Shown here one piece after another: positions 16,063-25,325 of a stretch of 64,000 nucleotides of DNA. Each line of letters begins with the position of its first letter. Position 1 is the stretch's first letter. The notes beneath the pieces are model-generated. The model was not told where the DNA came from. It was given only the letters and a program-made list of their open reading frames with translations, and did not search any database. The stretch comes from Streptomyces marincola (GTDB lineage: Bacteria; Actinomycetota; Actinomycetes; Streptomycetales; Streptomycetaceae), in NCBI RefSeq assembly GCF_020410765.1, contig NZ_CP084541.1:4793001-4857000 (forward strand). Direction: 5' to 3'. Both the position numbers and the translations under genes were made by a program.

Positions 16063-16092
16063 ACCCTAGGCACGGCGGCCTGCGCGCGGCAA
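16063..16092 (-). promoter_or_regulatory. promoter of the erm leader, WhiB7-like
   Basis: On the minus strand TTGCCG (16087-16092), an 18-base spacer, then TAGGGT (16063-16068). Directly upstream of the -35 is a short A/T-richer stretch, TAAATGGG (16093-16100), the position where WhiB7/WblC-dependent promoters carry an AT run. TSS would fall on or next to the leader ATG at 16055. Confidence 0.55.
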
Positions 16093-16208
16093 CCCATTTA
16101 GCGGACGGCGGTGATCCCCGGCACCGTGCTTCATAGTGTTGCGGGGGGATGAAACGGCAGGCCCGGGGCGTTGGGGACTGCGGTGTCCATGGAACGGGAG
16201 GCGCGGTC

Positions 16209-19200
16209 GTGACGACTCGGGACGGTGGCTGGATACGGCGGCTGACCGCCTACTGCTGGCACTACCGCCGCAATCTGCTGATCTCACTGGGCGCCTCGCT
16301 CGTCGGCATGGGCGTGATGGCGCTGATGCCGTTGATCATCAAGGTCGTCATCGACGACGTGGTGCTCGGCGAGCAGGGCGGCCTCGGCCCGTGGATCGGG
16401 CTGCTCGTCGGCGCGGCCGTCGTCGTCTACGCGCTGACGTTCGTGCGCCGCTACTACGGCGGCCGGCTCGGCATCGACGTCCAGCACGACCTGCGCACCG
16501 AGATGTTCCGCAGCCTCACCCGACTGGACGGGCGGCGGCAGGACGAACTCAGCACCGGCCAGGTCATCGGGCGCGCCACCAGCGACCTCCAGCTGATACA
16601 GGGCCTGCTGTTCATGATGCCCGTGACCATCGGCAACCTCATGCTGTTCGCGGTGTCCCTGGTCGTGATGCTGACGCTCTCCCCGCCCCTGACGCTGATC
16701 GCGCTGGCCGTCGCCCCGGCGCTCTGGTTCGTCGCGCGCCGCAGCCGCACCCGCCTCTTCCCCGCCACCTGGGTCGCGCAGAACGAGGCGAGCGCCGTCG
16801 CGGGCGTCGTGGACGGCGCGGTCACCGGCGTGCGCGTCGTCAAGGGCTTCGGGCAGGAGGAGCAGGAGACCGGGAAGCTGCGTGCCGCCGGGCGCAAGCT
16901 GTTCGCCGCCCGGCTGCGCACCGTCCGCCTCTCCGCGAGGTACACGCCGCTGCTCCAGGCCGTGCCCTCGCTCGGCCAGGTCGGGATGCTCGCCCTCGGC
17001 GGCTGGATGGCGACCGAGGGGCAGATCACGCTGGGCACGTTCGTCGCGTTCTCGACGTACCTGGCGCAGCTCGTCGGGCCGGTGCGGATGCTCACCGTCA
17101 TCCTCACCATGGGCCAGCAGGCCAGGGCCGGCGTCGAGCGCGTGCTCGAACTGATCGACACGGAACCGGAGATACGCGAGGCGCCGGACGCCCGCGAGCT
17201 GCCCGCGGACGCGCCCGCGACCGTCGAGTTCGATCGCGTCAGCTTCGGGTACGGCGCCGGGCGCCCGGTCCTGAACGATCTGTCGCTGCGGATCGAGCCG
17301 GGCGAGACGCTCGCCGTCGTGGGGCCCTCGGGCAGCGGCAAGTCGACCGTGTCGCTGCTGCTGCCCAGGTTCTACGACCCCGACGGCGGGTCGGTCCTGG
17401 TCGGCGGCGAGGACGTGCGGCGGCTGACGTACGACTCGCTGCGCTCCGCCATCGGCCTGGTGCCCGAGAACAGCTTCCTGTTCTCCGACACCATCCGCGC
17501 CAACCTCGCCTACGGGCACCCGGAGGCCACCGACGAGCAGGTGCGGGCCGCCGCGCGCGCCGCCCAGGCGGACGGCTTCATCAGCGCGCTGCCCGACGGC
17601 TACGACACGGTCGTGGGCGAGCAGGGCCTCACCCTGTCCGGCGGGCAGCGCCAGCGCGTCGCGCTGGCCCGCGCGATCCTCACCGACCCGCGGCTCCTCG
17701 TGCTCGACGACGCGACGTCCGCCGTCGACGCGCGGGTCGAGCACGAGATCCACGACGCGCTGCGCTCGGTCATGTCCGGGCGGACCACGCTGCTGATCGC
17801 CCACCGGCAGTCCACACTCCAACTCGCCGACCGGATCGCGGTCCTCGACGCCGGGCGGCTGGTGGACACCGGCACCCACGAGGAACTCGTCGGGCGCTGC
17901 GAGCTGTACCGGCAGCTGCTGGCCGACCCGGGCGAACTCGGCGGCGTCGACCGCGACCCCGCGGGCCTCGAAACGGACGCCGGCGCCGCCGGAGCGCGGG
18001 AGTCCGACGCGCCGGGCGCGACGCCGGAACTGCTCGCGCAGGTCGCCGCCCTGCCGCCGGCCACCGGAACCCCGGACATCGACGAGGAACGCGCCGCCCG
18101 CCCCGAGGAGAGCTACGGCCTGCGGCGGCTGCTCGGCGGCCTCGGCCGCCCGCTCCTCCTGGCGCTGCTCCTCGTGGTCGCCGACGCGGCGGCCTCGCTG
18201 CTGCTGCCCGTGCTGATCAGGCACGGCATCGACGAGGGCGTGCAGCAGGCGGCGCTCGGCGCGGTGTGGGCGGCGGCCGGCCTCGCGCTCGCCGTCGTCC
18301 TCGCCCAGTGGGCCGCGCAGCACGGGGCGATCCGGGCCGTCGGCCGGACCGGCGAGCGCGCCCTGTACTCGCTGCGCGTCAAGATCTTCGCCCATCTCCA
18401 GCGGCTCGGCCTCGACTACTACGAACGCGAGCTGACCGGCCGGCTGATGACCCGGATGACGACGGACGTGGACGCGCTGACCACGTTCCTCCAGACCGGG
18501 CTGACACAGGCGCTCGTCGCGGTGCTGACGTTCTTCGGCATCCTGGTGGTGCTCGTCGTCATCGACTCCCAGCTCGCGCTCGTGGTGCTCGCCACCCTGG
18601 TGCCGCTCGTCGTCGGCACGGTCTTCTTCCGGCGGCACAGCGTCCGCGCGTACGAGCTGGCCAGGGAACGGGTCGGCGGCGTCAACGCCGACCTCCAGGA
18701 GTCGGTGGCCGGGCTGCGGATGGTGCAGGCGTTCCGGCGCGAGCGCGACGGCTACGAGCGGTTCACGGCACGCTCGGACGGCTACCGGCAGGCGCGCGTG
18801 CACGGGCAGTGGCTGATCTCCGTCTACTTCCCGTTCGTCCAGCTGCTCGCGACGCTCGCCACGGCGGGGGTGCTGATCGTCGGCGCGGGCCGGGTCGCCG
18901 ACGGCACGCTGACCGCGGGCGCGCTCGTGGCGTACCTGCTGTACATCGAGTTGTTCTTCGCGCCGGTGCAGCAGCTCTCGCAGGTCTTCGACGGCTACCA
19001 GCAGGCGCTCGTCTCGCTGCGCCGCATCCAGGAGCTGCTGCGCGAGCCGACCACCACCCCGCAGGCGGCCAGCCCGCGGCCGGTGTCCTCGCTGCGCGGC
19101 GAGGTCACCTTCGACGATGTCGGGTTCGCCTACGCGGACGGCACGGAGGCGCTCGCGGGCGTGCGGCTGCGGATACCGGCGGGGCAGACGGTCGCGTTCG

Positions 19201-19841
19201 TCGGCGAGACCGGCGCGGGCAAGTCCACGCTGGTGAAGCTCGTGGCCCGGTTCTACGACCCGACGCGGGGCGCGGTCCTCGTCGACGGCACCGACCTGCG
19301 GGACCTCGATCTCGCCGGGTACCGGCACCGGCTCGGCGTCGTGCCGCAGGAGCCCTACCTGTTCGCGGGCACGGTCAGGGAGGCCATCGCCTACGGCCGT
19401 CCCGAGGCCACCGACGCCGAGGTCGAGGCGGCGGCGCGCGCCGTGGGCGCGCACGGGATGATCGCGGCGCTCGCCGGCGGCTACCACTACCAGGTGGGCG
19501 AACGCGGGCGGAATCTGTCGGCGGGCCAGCGACAGTTGATCGCGCTGGCCAGGGCGGAGCTCGTACGGCCGGACATCCTGCTCCTCGACGAGGCCACCGC
19601 CGCCCTCGACCTGGCCACCGAGGCCGCGGTGAACCGCGCGACGGATCGCCTCGCGGGCAGCCGCACGACCCTGGTGGTCGCGCACCGGCTGACGACGGCG
19701 GCGCGCGCCGACCGGGTCGTGGTCCTCGACGGCGGGCGGGTGGCCGAGGACGGCTCCCACGCCGAACTCCTCGCCGCGGACGGACAGTACGCGCGGCTGT
19801 GGCGCACCTACGCGGGTGAGCCCGCCACGTCGCCGGGCTGA
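16209..19841 (+). CDS. fused full-length ABC exporter (TMD-NBD-TMD-NBD)
   Basis: 1210 residues from GTG 16209 (GGGAGG ten bases upstream); ATG 16149 is an alternative start adding 20 residues. Two complete half-transporters in one chain: membrane domains at about 15-310 and 640-925; NBD1 with Walker A G-P-S-G-S-G-K-S-T (about 371), L-S-G-G-Q, Walker B L-V-L-D-D-A-T-S; NBD2 with G-E-T-G-A-G-K-S-T (about 998), L-S-A-G-Q, L-L-L-D-E-A-T-A. Asp replaces the catalytic Glu in NBD1 and the NBD2 signature is altered, so one ATP site is degenerate, as in heterodimeric exporters. Linker about 580-640 is acidic/Ala-rich. Divergent from erm: likely drug or metabolite efflux. Confidence 0.92.
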   Translation: MTTRDGGWIRRLTAYCWHYRRNLLISLGASLVGMGVMALMPLIIKVVIDDVVLGEQGGLGPWIGLLVGAAVVVYALTFVRRYYGGRLGIDVQHDLRTEMFRSLTRLDGRRQDELSTGQVIGRATSDLQLIQGLLFMMPVTIGNLMLFAVSLVVMLTLSPPLTLIALAVAPALWFVARRSRTRLFPATWVAQNEASAVAGVVDGAVTGVRVVKGFGQEEQETGKLRAAGRKLFAARLRTVRLSARYTPLLQAVPSLGQVGMLALGGWMATEGQITLGTFVAFSTYLAQLVGPVRMLTVILTMGQQARAGVERVLELIDTEPEIREAPDARELPADAPATVEFDRVSFGYGAGRPVLNDLSLRIEPGETLAVVGPSGSGKSTVSLLLPRFYDPDGGSVLVGGEDVRRLTYDSLRSAIGLVPENSFLFSDTIRANLAYGHPEATDEQVRAAARAAQADGFISALPDGYDTVVGEQGLTLSGGQRQRVALARAILTDPRLLVLDDATSAVDARVEHEIHDALRSVMSGRTTLLIAHRQSTLQLADRIAVLDAGRLVDTGTHEELVGRCELYRQLLADPGELGGVDRDPAGLETDAGAAGARESDAPGATPELLAQVAALPPATGTPDIDEERAARPEESYGLRRLLGGLGRPLLLALLLVVADAAASLLLPVLIRHGIDEGVQQAALGAVWAAAGLALAVVLAQWAAQHGAIRAVGRTGERALYSLRVKIFAHLQRLGLDYYERELTGRLMTRMTTDVDALTTFLQTGLTQALVAVLTFFGILVVLVVIDSQLALVVLATLVPLVVGTVFFRRHSVRAYELARERVGGVNADLQESVAGLRMVQAFRRERDGYERFTARSDGYRQARVHGQWLISVYFPFVQLLATLATAGVLIVGAGRVADGTLTAGALVAYLLYIELFFAPVQQLSQVFDGYQQALVSLRRIQELLREPTTTPQAASPRPVSSLRGEVTFDDVGFAYADGTEALAGVRLRIPAGQTVAFVGETGAGKSTLVKLVARFYDPTRGAVLVDGTDLRDLDLAGYRHRLGVVPQEPYLFAGTVREAIAYGRPEATDAEVEAAARAVGAHGMIAALAGGYHYQVGERGRNLSAGQRQLIALARAELVRPDILLLDEATAALDLATEAAVNRATDRLAGSRTTLVVAHRLTTAARADRVVVLDGGRVAEDGSHAELLAADGQYARLWRTYAGEPATSPG

Positions 19842-19931
19842 CGGCGGCGGCGGGCGGCGCGCGCGGCGGCCGGTGGCCGCCGCCCGGCGGCAGCCGCGTT
19901 TGACCGGTACCGGCCGGGTACCCGGAATGTC

Positions 19932-20222
19932 ATGTCCACCAGAAAAGCGAATCTCGGACCGGCGGCGGCCGTGATCACCGTGATCGCGGACGTCGCCGCG
20001 TTCATCCTCGGTCTGTGGATCGTCATGTACCTCCTCGACGCCAACGAGCAGAACGGACTGGTCGAGTTCGTCCACGACGTGTCCCGCTGGCTGGCCACCT
20101 GGTCGCACGACCTGTTCACGTTCGACGAGGAGTGGGCGCGCGTCGTCTGCGGTTACGGGCTCGCGGCCGTGGTGTACCTCGTCGTCGGCCACGCCGTGGC
20201 CAACCGCGTCCGGCGCCTGTGA
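19932..20222 (+). CDS. small two-helix membrane protein, unknown function
   Basis: 96 residues. Predicted membrane segments at about 10-36 (A-A-V-I-T-V-I-A-D-V-A-A-F-I-L) and 70-90 (V-V-C-G-Y-G-L-A-A-V-V-Y-L-V-V-G), with a Trp/Asp-containing loop between. Similar small integral membrane proteins are widespread in streptomycetes without assigned function. Stands alone between the exporter and a convergent NUDIX gene. Confidence 0.75.
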   Translation: MSTRKANLGPAAAVITVIADVAAFILGLWIVMYLLDANEQNGLVEFVHDVSRWLATWSHDLFTFDEEWARVVCGYGLAAVVYLVVGHAVANRVRRL

Positions 20223-20262
20223 GGGAACGCGGCGACGGCAGGACGCGAGCCGGTGCCACCGG

Positions 20263-20745
20263 TCAGCGGCCGACCAGCTCCGCGAGGCGGGCGTCGACCG
20301 TCTGGAGGCGGCCGTGCGGCAACGGGCCGGCCCCGTCCCACCAGTGGATACCCGATATCTCCGCCGTCGGGGCGAACGGCTCCGCCGCGTCCGTCTCCGC
20401 GCGGTAGACCGCGCCGCGCAGCACGTCGCGGCCGGGCAGCGAGGTCAGCGCGAACCCGGCGAAGCGCAGCAGCCGCGGCGCCACGTGCTGCCCCGACTCC
20501 TCCGCCAGCTCGCGCGCCGCGGCCTGACGCGGCGTCTCGTCCGGGTCGAGCCCGCCGCCGGGCAGCTCCCAGCAGTCCCGGCCGCGCACGTGCACCAGGA
20601 GCAGCAGCCCGGCGCGCCACAGGGCCACCAGGCTGTAGCCCACGGGGACGCCGTCGTCGAAGCGCGTGTCCTCGGGCACGCGGTCGAACGCGAGCAGCCG
20701 CATGCCGAGCGGTCCCGAGGCGAGCGGTGGGGCGGATTCGGTCAT
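20263..20745 (-). CDS. NUDIX hydrolase
   Basis: 160 residues with a complete Nudix box, G-G-x-L-D-P-D-E-T... R-E-L-A-E-E-S-G at about 64-86, preceded by C-W-E-L-P-G. It would hydrolyse a nucleoside-diphosphate-linked substrate, which cannot be specified. Single gene. Confidence 0.88.
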   Translation of the reverse strand: MTESAPPLASGPLGMRLLAFDRVPEDTRFDDGVPVGYSLVALWRAGLLLLVHVRGRDCWELPGGGLDPDETPRQAAARELAEESGQHVAPRLLRFAGFALTSLPGRDVLRGAVYRAETDAAEPFAPTAEISGIHWWDGAGPLPHGRLQTVDARLAELVGR

Positions 20746-20863
20746 GGCGGCAGCCTAGGCGCCGCCTCCGACAACGCGCCCCGCCCGGGTTCGTCCCGGC
20801 CGGTCCGGTCCGTTCCTGCGTGCCGTCGCGCCGTCGTGCCGTTCCGCCGGGCCGGGGCGCCGT

Positions 20864-22996
20864 TCAGCCGGCGGCGAGCAGCGCCTCGGGGGAGGGGGTC
20901 GGTGACAGCTCGGCCCAGATGGTCTTCCCCTCCCGCCCGTGCCTGGTGCCCCACCGTGCGGTCAGGTGCGCGACGATGAACAGCCCGCGCCCGCTCTCGT
21001 CGAAGGCCCGGGCCCGGCGCAGGTGGGGCGAGGTGCTGCTGTTGTCCGAGACCTCGCAGATCAGCGCGGAGGGCTCCCGGATGAGGCGCAGCTGGATCGG
21101 CCCGTCGGCATGCCTGATGGCGTTGGTGACCAGCTCGCTGACGACGAGCTCCGTGGTGAAGGCCGCGTCCGGGAGTCCCCAGACGGTCAACTGCCGTTCG
21201 GCGAGTTCACGCGCATGAGCGACGGCGGTGGGGTCGTCGGGGATGTTCCACGTGGCGACGTGCGCCGCGTCGAGGGCACGGGTACGGGCCACGAGGAGCG
21301 CGATGTCGTCCGTCTGCCCGTCGTCCAGCATCGCCCCGAGCACCGTCTCGCAGACCGCGTCGGCGGAGGGGGCGGGCCGGGACAGGGCCTGTCTGAGCGT
21401 CGCCTGGCCGCGTTCCATGTCGTGCTCGCGGGCGATGAGCCCGTTGGTGTAGAGCGCGAGGTAGCTGCCTTCGGGAAGCAGGACCTCGTGCGCCTCGAAC
21501 GGCAGCCCGCCGAGGCCGAGCGGCTGCCCGGCGGGCGCGTCCACGAACTCCGCCCGCCCGTCAGGACGCACCAGCGCGGGCGCGGGGTGCCCGGCGCGCG
21601 CCATGCTGCAAATGCGGGACGCCGGGTCGTAGACGGCGTACAGGCAGGTGGCGCCGACCGCGCCGGCCGGGCTCTCCGCGGTGCCCTCGCCCGTCTGCTC
21701 CGGGTCGTTCCCCTCGGTCTCGGAACGCAGCCGGATGACGACGTCGTCGAGGTGGGTGAGCAGTTCGTCGGGCGCCAGGTCGATGTCCGCGAGCGTGCGC
21801 ACCGCGGACCGCAGCCGTCCCATGGTCGCCGAGGCGTACAGGCCGTGCCCGACCACGTCGCCGACGACGAGGGCCACCCGCGCGCCGGAGAGCTGGATGA
21901 CGTCGAACCAGTCGCCGCCCACGCCCGCGGTCGAGTCCGCCGGCAGGTAGCGGGTGGCCACCTCGACGGCCGCGACCTCGGGCAGCCGCCGGGGCAGCAG
22001 GCTCTGCTGGAGGGTGAGCGAGGCGCGGTGCTCGTGGGTGTAGCGGCGCGCGTTGTCGACGCACACCGCCGCCTGCGCGCCGATCTCCTCGGCCAGCAGG
22101 AGGTCGTCGGCGTCGAAGGGGTCGGCGCGCAGGTGCCGGACGAACATCGCGATCCCCAGCGTGGTGCCCCGGGCGCGCAGCGGAACGGCGATGCCGGAAC
22201 GGCCGTTGCCGCGCGTGTGCGGGGCCGCGCACGCGGGGTTCGCCTCCAGCCACGCGGCCACTTCGGCGTCGTCGAGGATGCGGGCGCGCGCGTCGGGCGC
22301 GGTCGCCTCGACCGGGTCCGCGGCGTCGGCGAGGGCGGTCGCCTCCCCGCGCGCGGGCCAGTCCTGGCGTTGGGGCCGCGCGCCCTCGCCCCGGTCCCGC
22401 ACGTCCTCGCGCGGGCCGGTGCCGGTGGCCGAGCGGTGCGCCACGCGCCGCAGGCGCCGTGCGACGCCGTCGGGCCCGCCGGGCTCGTCCCCGCGCAGGA
22501 CCGAGTCGAACAAGTCGACCGTGACCAGGTCGGCGAAGCCCGGTACCGCGACCTCGGTGACCTCGCGCGCCGTGCGTCGCACGTCGAGCGTGCTGCCGAC
22601 GTGCCGGCTCGCCACGCGCAGCAGCGTCAGCCGCTCCCTCGCGATGGTCAGGCGGCTCACGCGGGCCTCGCGGTTCAGCCGGATGCGGCAGATCACGAGG
22701 CCGAGGGCGGACGCGCAGATCGCGGCCGAGACGATGACGACGCGGGTGCCGGGGGAGAGGCCGGGGATGCTGCCGCCGTACGCGATGACGATGGAGGCCA
22801 CCGTCAGCAGGCCGACGAGGAACGTGTCGCGCAGGGACAGCAGCGCGCCCGCCGCCATCGGGGCCAGCACCGAGAACCCCGACCATCCGGTGAGGTTGTT
22901 GTGTCCCGACCAGATCTGGAGGGCGGTGAGCAGCGCCAGGTAGACGAGCAGCAGCGCGAACACGCCGCCTTTGCCCCCGCGGCGCAGGGAAGTCAC
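20864..22996 (-). CDS. membrane GAF-SpoIIE phosphatase with C-terminal HATPase (RsbW-like) domain
   Basis: 710 residues from GTG 22996 (GGGAGG ten bases upstream). About four membrane helices at 10-105, a GAF domain (about 140-370) with a long disordered insert near 215-270, a SpoIIE PP2C phosphatase (about 390-590; G-V-G-G-D-W-F-D, G-D-V-V-G-H-G) and an RsbW/SpoIIAB-type ATPase domain (about 600-705; E-L-V-V-S-E-L-V-T-N-A, D-E-S-G-R-G-L-F-I-V). Phosphatase and kinase halves in one chain act on anti-sigma antagonists in typical Streptomyces fashion; the membrane part probably senses an envelope signal. Confidence 0.9.
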   Translation of the reverse strand: MTSLRRGGKGGVFALLLVYLALLTALQIWSGHNNLTGWSGFSVLAPMAAGALLSLRDTFLVGLLTVASIVIAYGGSIPGLSPGTRVVIVSAAICASALGLVICRIRLNREARVSRLTIARERLTLLRVASRHVGSTLDVRRTAREVTEVAVPGFADLVTVDLFDSVLRGDEPGGPDGVARRLRRVAHRSATGTGPREDVRDRGEGARPQRQDWPARGEATALADAADPVEATAPDARARILDDAEVAAWLEANPACAAPHTRGNGRSGIAVPLRARGTTLGIAMFVRHLRADPFDADDLLLAEEIGAQAAVCVDNARRYTHEHRASLTLQQSLLPRRLPEVAAVEVATRYLPADSTAGVGGDWFDVIQLSGARVALVVGDVVGHGLYASATMGRLRSAVRTLADIDLAPDELLTHLDDVVIRLRSETEGNDPEQTGEGTAESPAGAVGATCLYAVYDPASRICSMARAGHPAPALVRPDGRAEFVDAPAGQPLGLGGLPFEAHEVLLPEGSYLALYTNGLIAREHDMERGQATLRQALSRPAPSADAVCETVLGAMLDDGQTDDIALLVARTRALDAAHVATWNIPDDPTAVAHARELAERQLTVWGLPDAAFTTELVVSELVTNAIRHADGPIQLRLIREPSALICEVSDNSSTSPHLRRARAFDESGRGLFIVAHLTARWGTRHGREGKTIWAELSPTPSPEALLAAG

Positions 22997-23088
22997 GTGG
23001 CGCACCTCCCGCCTTCTGTGGCCCTCTCGGTCAACCGTAGCCGCGGGGGTTGCCCCCCGCGACCGGCGGCCGTACCGTGCCCGGCCGC

Positions 23089-23643
23089 CTACACGCTCCG
23101 GACGACGCGGGCCGGATTGCCCACGGCGACGACGTTCGCGGGCAGGTCCTTGACGACCACGGCACCCGCTCCCACCACGGTGTTCTCGCCGATGGTCACA
23201 CCGGGGCAGACGATGACGCCGCCGCCGAGCCACACGTTGTCGCCGATGGTGATGGGCGCCGCGGCCTCCCACTTCTCACGGCGCGGTCCTGGCTCGACCG
23301 GATGGGTGGGGGTGAGCAGCTGGACGTTCGGGCCGATCTGCACGTCGGCGCCGATGGTGATGCGGGCGACATCGAGGAAGACGGCACCGGTGTTGACGAA
23401 CGTGCGGGGGCCGATGCTGATGTAGGTGCCGTAGTCGACGCGCAGCGGGGGGCGTACCTCGGTGCCCTCGCCGACCTCGCCGAGCAGCGCGACGAGGGCG
23501 GCCCTGCGGGTGGCGGCGTCAGCCGCGGCCGTGGCGTTGAACTCCTCCGTCAGGCGGATCGCCCGGGCGGCGTCCGCGGCGAGTTCGGGGTCGTCGGCGA
23601 TGTACAGCTCGCCCGCGAGCATGCGTTCCTTCTGGGTGCCCAT
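23089..23643 (-). CDS. maltose/galactoside O-acetyltransferase-like LbH protein
   Basis: 184 residues. N-terminal Mac domain (K-E-R-M-L-A-G-E-L-Y about 5-14) and hexapeptide left-handed beta-helix from about 60, with the catalytic His in T-P-T-H-P-V (about 112) and the closing N-P-A-R-V-V. Transfers acetyl from acetyl-CoA to sugars or thiogalactosides. Single gene; ATG 23643. Confidence 0.9.
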   Translation of the reverse strand: MGTQKERMLAGELYIADDPELAADAARAIRLTEEFNATAAADAATRRAALVALLGEVGEGTEVRPPLRVDYGTYISIGPRTFVNTGAVFLDVARITIGADVQIGPNVQLLTPTHPVEPGPRREKWEAAAPITIGDNVWLGGGVIVCPGVTIGENTVVGAGAVVVKDLPANVVAVGNPARVVRSV

Positions 23644-23892
23644 GGCGCGACCCTAGTGCTGTCGGCCCGGATGCCACCGGCCGGGGCGGGGGCGCGGCGG
23701 CGCTCTGCGCCGGTGCGCCCGCGCGGGCCGCGCGCGGCCCTCTCGTCCTCGTCCGGCTCTGGCGGACTCGACGGGCTCGCGGCGGGTTCCTTCGGCTCGC
23801 GCGGTCTCGCCCGGTGCTGTCGCCGACCCGTGCACTCGTTCGGGGGATATCCGGGGGCGACCGCCGGAAAAACCGCCCGTTCTCCCGGATCA

Positions 23893-23905
23893 GGGATAGT
23901 ATCCC
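23893..23905. promoter_or_regulatory. palindrome at the start of the XRE-cupin gene
   Basis: GGGATAGTATCCC, a perfect 6-bp dyad around one base, ending four bases before the ATG at 23910 and overlapping the TAGTAT -10-like sequence. Related GGATATCC (23845-23852) lies about 45 bases upstream and CCCGGATATGGG spans the start codon. Candidate autoregulatory operator; the transcript is probably leaderless or nearly so. Confidence 0.45.
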
Positions 23906-23909
23906 GGAT

Positions 23910-24503
23910 ATGGGAGATGTGAGTGAGGGGCTGGCCGGTCCGCCGGCGGGCTCGGTGGAGGCCAGGCTCGCGGGCCGGCTCGCGGAGCTGCGGAGCGAGC
24001 GGGGCTGGTCGCTGGAGGAGCTGGCCGATCGCAGCGGAGTCAGCCGTTCGACGCTGTCGCGCGTGGAGCGGGCCGAGATGAGCCCGACCGCCGCCATGCT
24101 CGGCAAGCTGTGCACGGTCTACGAGCGGACGATGTCGCGGCTGCTGAGCGAGGTGGAGCGGGAGCCGCCGGGACCGGTGCCGGCCGGCAGCCAGGCGGTG
24201 TGGACGGACGCGGCCACCGGTTTCGTGCGCCGTTCGGTGTCGCCGCCGCACGCGGGGCTGCGCGGCGAGGTGATGGAGGGGCGGCTGCGGGAGGGAGCCG
24301 TCATCACCTATGAGGCGCCGCCCGTCCCCGGCCTCGAACACCATGTGTGGGTCCTCGACGGCGCCGTCGAGGTCACGGTGGGGGAGGAGACGCACGCCCT
24401 GGGGGAGGGCGACTGCCTGCGGTTCCGGCTGTGGGGGCCGTCCGGGTACCGCTGCCCCGGGCCAGGGGACGCCCGGTACGTTCTGGTGGCGGTGCTGCCG
24501 TGA
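23910..24503 (+). CDS. XRE-family regulator with C-terminal cupin domain
   Basis: 197 residues: helix-turn-helix at about 22-70 (L-R-S-E-R-G-W-S-L-E-E-L ... S-R-S-T-L-S-R-V-E-R) and a small cupin at about 115-195. This architecture binds DNA and a small ligand and often controls an adjacent detoxification or transport gene. The stop overlaps the GTG of a GNAT acetyltransferase (GTGA), so the pair forms a two-gene operon. Confidence 0.9.
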   Translation: MGDVSEGLAGPPAGSVEARLAGRLAELRSERGWSLEELADRSGVSRSTLSRVERAEMSPTAAMLGKLCTVYERTMSRLLSEVEREPPGPVPAGSQAVWTDAATGFVRRSVSPPHAGLRGEVMEGRLREGAVITYEAPPVPGLEHHVWVLDGAVEVTVGEETHALGEGDCLRFRLWGPSGYRCPGPGDARYVLVAVLP

Positions 24504-25225
24504 GCACCGAGATCACCCGGCTCGACAGCCCGGAGGACCTGCTGGCGCACGCCCGGGAGCTGGGCGCCCTGCTGGCCGACGTGGTGGCCGACGGCGCCTC
24601 CATCGGTTTCGTCGCGCCGTTCGGCGCCGAGGAGGCGGCGGCCTGGTGGGCGGCCCGCGCCCCCGCCTGCGGCGACGGCCTGACGGTGTGGACGGCGCGG
24701 GTGGGGCGCCTCCTGGTCGGCACCGCGGGGCTGGTCCGGGCCCCTCAGGCGAACGGACGGCACCGCGCCGAGGTCGTGAAGCTCATGGTCCACCCCGGGG
24801 CGCGCGGTCGGGGCGTCGCCGCGGCACTCCTCGCCACGGCCGAGCAGGCGGCATGGGAGTCCGGGGTGAAGCTGCTGCTGCTCGACACGGAGACCGGCAG
24901 CGCCGCCGAGCGCCTGTACCGGTCGGCGGGCTGGACGAAGTTCGGCGAGGTCCCCGCCTACGCGGCCGATGCGACGGGCACCCTGCGGGCGAGCAGCTTC
25001 TTCCACAAGTCCGCGGAGGCCGCCGCGCCCTCAGGCGGCCTCCGCCGGGGCGCGGGCGCCGCACGCCCCGGCGGCCCCGGGGACGCCTCGGTCGCGGCGG
25101 GCGGCGCCGGGCCGGGGCCGCTCCCGCCCGGGGCAGAACGGCTCCCGTCCGGGGCCGGTCCCGGACGTTCCGTCCCGGGGACAGCGGGCGGGCCGCGGGA
25201 CGGGGGTGAGGCCCTGGGCGCATGA
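24500..25225 (+). CDS. GNAT-family acetyltransferase with disordered C-terminal tail
   Basis: 241 residues from GTG 24500. GNAT core to about residue 170, with V-V-K-L-M-V-H-P and the acetyl-CoA loop G-A-R-G-R-G-V-A-A (about 98-106), then E-R-L-Y-R-S-A-G-W. The last about 65 residues are Gly/Pro/Ala-rich and look non-globular. Translationally coupled to the XRE-cupin regulator, which suggests it acetylates the regulator's ligand or a related toxic compound. The tail may be real or result from loss of a nearer stop. Confidence 0.8.
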   Translation: MSTEITRLDSPEDLLAHARELGALLADVVADGASIGFVAPFGAEEAAAWWAARAPACGDGLTVWTARVGRLLVGTAGLVRAPQANGRHRAEVVKLMVHPGARGRGVAAALLATAEQAAWESGVKLLLLDTETGSAAERLYRSAGWTKFGEVPAYAADATGTLRASSFFHKSAEAAAPSGGLRRGAGAARPGGPGDASVAAGGAGPGPLPPGAERLPSGAGPGRSVPGTAGGPRDGGEALGA

Positions 25226-25325
25226 GAGGACGCGGGGGTGCGCGGGCGGGTGACGCGGGCACGGTGCGTGTGCGTCCCGGGGCGCGGCGGCGGACCGTGC
25301 CGTGCGGTGGCGGGGAGCCGTTGGA

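Noticed and set aside
16284..20192. 1302-codon antisense frame opposite the ABC exporter
   Set aside because: The exporter has all Walker, signature and H-loop motifs in the right order; the antisense translation has none.
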